A stretch of 14,718 nt of DNA. Source: Desulfobulbaceae bacterium UBA2213 (GTDB lineage: Bacteria > Desulfobacterota > Desulfobulbia > Desulfobulbales > Desulfocapsaceae). The translations under genes and the position numbers were made by a program. This document shows, one piece after another, positions 12,988 to 14,718 of this stretch (within the stretch, counting starts at the first letter, position 1; each line of letters starts with the position of its first letter). The notes beneath the pieces are model-generated. The model searched no databases. It saw nothing but the letters and a program-made list of their open reading frames with translations, and was not told where the DNA came from. The stretch covers positions 8,225 through 22,942 of the forward strand of contig DCUN01000016.1 of the NCBI GenBank assembly GCA_002327225.1, in the 5' to 3' direction.

Positions 12988-14415
12988 TTATCTGGCCCCC
13001 AGCGGGATCAGCTCCATGCGGTGATTGGTATCCGGGTGGAGCGGGGAGGGACCTTCTGTCAGGATGGAAAAGTCACCAGGAAGTTTGTAGCGTTGTTGCA
13101 GTTCGTCGGCATAGAGGTTCCACTCTTCAGGCATGGGAGAGGCCGCCAGGGGATGCACCCCGTAGGAGAAGAGGAGTTCCTGGCAGGTTTTCTCCGAGCT
13201 GGAGATGGCAAAGGTCCACACCTTATGGCGGAAGCGGGCGATATTGCGGGCCGTGGCCCCTGATTGGGTGGGGATGATCAGGAATGCCGGTTCTATACGG
13301 CTGATAGTTGAATCTACGGCCAGGGCGATCAGTCCGGTGGCGGCTTTTTTCCAGTGGTCGTCGAGTGCGAGCTGCCTTTTAAGCGGGCAGTCGGGACGAA
13401 AGTTTTCGATGGAGGCGCCGATGGAGGCGAGCATGGCCACTGCCTCCACGGGATAGTCGCCCATGGCGGATTCTGCGGAAAGCATGATGCAGTCTGTACC
13501 ATCGAGGATGGCATTGGCCACATCCGTGGCCTCGGCCCGGGTTGGCCTGCGGTTGCTGATCATCGATTCCAGCATCTGGGTGGCGGTGATCACCGGTTTG
13601 CCGGCTTTTTGGGCATGGGCCATGATTGTCTTCTGGGTGATGGCCATTTTCTCAATGGGGATTTCGACCCCCAGGTCGCCGCGCGCAATCATCAGGCCGT
13701 CTGCGGCCTGCAGGATGGCATCAAGATGATTGAGGGCGTCAGCGCGTTCGATCTTGGCAATGATGAAGGGAGAATACCCCAGCTGCCTGGCAGTCTCCCT
13801 GATCTCTCTGAGGTCGGCCTCGCTGGCGACAAAGGATTGGCTGATCGCCTCCACCCCGTGTCGGAGGGCAAATTTCAGGCATTTGCGGTCATGGGAGGTA
13901 AAGGCCGAGATGCCAAGGTCAATGCCCGGTAGATTGAGCCCCTTGCGGGAGCGTAATCTGCCGCCTACCTGGACGATGCAGTGGACCTCCTGGCCCTGTA
14001 CGGAATCAACCATGAGCTGAATAAAACCATCGTCGAGGTAGAGGATATCACCGGCCCTGACCGCCTGCGGCAGTTCCTGGTAGGTGACCGAGGCCCGGCG
14101 GACATTGCCGATGATCTCCTCAGTGGTCAGGGTAAAGAGATCCCCGCTGGCCAGCAGAACGGGTTCGCTCGCAATGACGCCGATACGCATCTTGGGGCCT
14201 GGGAGGTCTGCCATGATGGCTACCCGGCAGCCAGACCTCAGCGACGCTTCCCGTATCCTGGCAATGGTTTTCCGGTGCAGGGAGAAAGTCCCGTGGGAGA
14301 AATTAAGCCGGGCAATGTTCATACCCGCCCTGATCATCTGGACCAGGGTCTCCACATTGTCAGAGGCCGGCCCTATGGTGGCGATGATTTTTGTTTTATT
14401 CGTGGAAGGATTCAT
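12988..14415 (-). CDS. pyk: Pyruvate kinase
   Basis: Catalyses phosphoenolpyruvate + ADP to pyruvate + ATP, the last step of glycolysis, in the cytosol. The 475-residue product has all the main motifs: TKIIATIGPASDN at the N-terminus, MNIARLNFSHGT, ADLPGPKMRIG, the catalytic-Lys stretch FIIAKIERADAL, the metal site MIARGDLGVEIP, and ATQMLESMISNRRPTRAEAT followed by DVANAILDGTDCIMLSAESA. The last is LSAESA where many enzymes have LSGETA. The C-terminal domain at about 355-470 has PTQSGATARNIARFRHKVWT. Lys75 (in GPK) replaces the Glu found in K+-dependent enzymes. The ATG at 14415 is preceded by AAGGAA (complement of 14424-14429), eight bases away. The gene ends 19 bases from the convergent ABC-F stop. 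Activator sites cannot be judged from sequence. Confidence 0.97.
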   Translation of the reverse strand: MNPSTNKTKIIATIGPASDNVETLVQMIRAGMNIARLNFSHGTFSLHRKTIARIREASLRSGCRVAIMADLPGPKMRIGVIASEPVLLASGDLFTLTTEEIIGNVRRASVTYQELPQAVRAGDILYLDDGFIQLMVDSVQGQEVHCIVQVGGRLRSRKGLNLPGIDLGISAFTSHDRKCLKFALRHGVEAISQSFVASEADLREIRETARQLGYSPFIIAKIERADALNHLDAILQAADGLMIARGDLGVEIPIEKMAITQKTIMAHAQKAGKPVITATQMLESMISNRRPTRAEATDVANAILDGTDCIMLSAESAMGDYPVEAVAMLASIGASIENFRPDCPLKRQLALDDHWKKAATGLIALAVDSTISRIEPAFLIIPTQSGATARNIARFRHKVWTFAISSSEKTCQELLFSYGVHPLAASPMPEEWNLYADELQQRYKLPGDFSILTEGPSPLHPDTNHRMELIPLGAR

Positions 14416-14503
14416 TGTTACATTTCCTTAAAAGGCTGTGTCCTGAAAGGGAGTTTACTGTCAATCATATAAGAAAACGTGTATGCCACTGTGTAATAAA
14501 GTG

Positions 14504-14531
14504 TTGACGAAGTTCCTGTGAGTATGATATA
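14504..14531 (+). promoter_or_regulatory. Probable promoter of the tRNA-Asn gene
   Basis: TTGACG at 14504-14509 is close to the -35 consensus. A -10-like AT stretch follows (TGATAT 14525-14530 or GATATA 14526-14531, spacing 15-16). TATGAT at 14523-14528 looks better but is only 13 bases away. A start about ten bases before the tRNA fits. Confidence 0.4.
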
Positions 14532-14546
14532 GGTGGTCACAAATAT

Positions 14547-14622
14547 TCCTCGGTAGCTCAGTTGGTAGAGCAGGTGACTGTTAATCACCCTGTCGGCGGT
14601 TCAAGTCCGTCCCGGGGAGCCA
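14547..14622 (+). tRNA. tRNA-Asn (anticodon GTT)
   Basis: 76 bases including an encoded CCA (14620-14622). The acceptor TCCTCGG pairs with CCGGGGA (14612-14618) with one T-G pair. The D-arm contains TAGCTCAGTTGGTAGAGCA, the anticodon loop is CTGTTAA with GTT at 14580-14582, and the T-loop is GGTTCAAGTCC. G73 is the discriminator. All are standard for asparagine tRNA. It is followed by an intrinsic terminator and then tRNA-Pro. Confidence 0.97.
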
Positions 14623-14630
14623 AACATCTC

Positions 14631-14666
14631 AAGTTCAATTTACAGATTGGACTTTCTTTTTTTTTT
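14631..14666 (+). terminator. Intrinsic terminator between the two tRNA genes
   Basis: AAGTTCAAT (14631-14639) pairs with ATTGGACTT (14646-14654), nine pairs with one G-T, around a six-base loop. It is directly followed by TCTTTTTTTTTTT (14655-14667, apart from the final G). The stem is AT-rich but the T-run is long and uninterrupted, so it is the best terminator in the window. Confidence 0.75.
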
Positions 14667-14670
14667 GTGT

Positions 14671-14718
14671 CGGGGCGTAGCGCAGTCTGGTTAGCGCGCC
14701 TGCCTTGGGAGCAGGAGG
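14671..14718 (+). tRNA. tRNA-Pro (anticodon TGG), 3' truncated by window edge
   Basis: Begins CGGGGCGTAGCGCAGTCTGG, a typical proline tRNA 5' half with T8, A9 and a D-arm GCGC...GCGC. The anticodon stem is CCTGC/GCAGG and the loop CTTGGGA with TGG at 14706-14708. The variable region, T-arm and acceptor 3' strand lie outside the window. Confidence 0.93.

Noticed and set aside
13354..13932. 192-codon plus-strand frame opposite pyk
   Set aside because: Antisense shadow of a well-conserved enzyme gene; rich in Gly/His/Asp as expected for mirrored codons.

Overview
The window looks like chromosomal DNA of a Gram-negative bacterium of the Desulfobacterota (old Deltaproteobacteria) type, perhaps a Desulfobulbales relative. 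That placement is an inference from protein style and from an outer-membrane secretin system; no taxonomic marker settles it. Most genes are ordinary chromosomal ones. The accessory part is a short stretch around 7.6-8.4 kb, plus palindromic repeats.

Region 1 (1-7597, + strand) is a type IV pilus / type II secretion-like assembly operon. It encodes an actin-like PilM/GspL-type protein (cut by the left edge), PilN, PilO, a PilP/GspC-like periplasmic protein, a PilQ/GspD-family secretin, a GspE/PilB/MshE-type assembly ATPase with an N-terminal MshEN domain, and a GspF/PilC-type inner-membrane platform protein. PilM binds the PilN N-terminus. PilN and PilO form the inner-membrane alignment complex, the PilP-like protein links it to the secretin pore, and the ATPase and platform drive polymerisation of a (pseudo)pilus. 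The order resembles MSHA pilus loci. No retraction ATPase (PilT), prepilin peptidase or minor pilin is in view. A perfect REPIN-like inverted repeat splits the operon between the secretin and the ATPase.

Region 2 (7598-8381) carries a single REP-like palindrome, a HicB-HicA toxin-antitoxin pair on the - strand, a 0.14-kb MITE-like element with imperfect terminal inverted repeats and two internal hairpins, and another perfect palindrome.

Region 3 (8382-10906, - strand) holds a type IV prepilin gene, which is the likely or possible substrate of the region 1 machine. Upstream of it is a membrane-bound alkaline-phosphatase-superfamily enzyme of the LTA synthase/phosphoglycerol transferase family.

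Region 4 (10907-14718) has a roughly 450-base intergenic stretch, a YbiT/YkpA-like ABC-F ATPase (+), and a pyruvate kinase (-) that converges on it with a 19-base gap. It ends with tRNA-Asn(GTT), an intrinsic terminator, and the start of tRNA-Pro(TGG), which is cut by the right edge. I found no CRISPR array, complete transposase gene or phage gene. The nearest thing to an undescribed system is the repeat-studded, MSHA-like pilus locus and its separated pilin; its components belong to known families.
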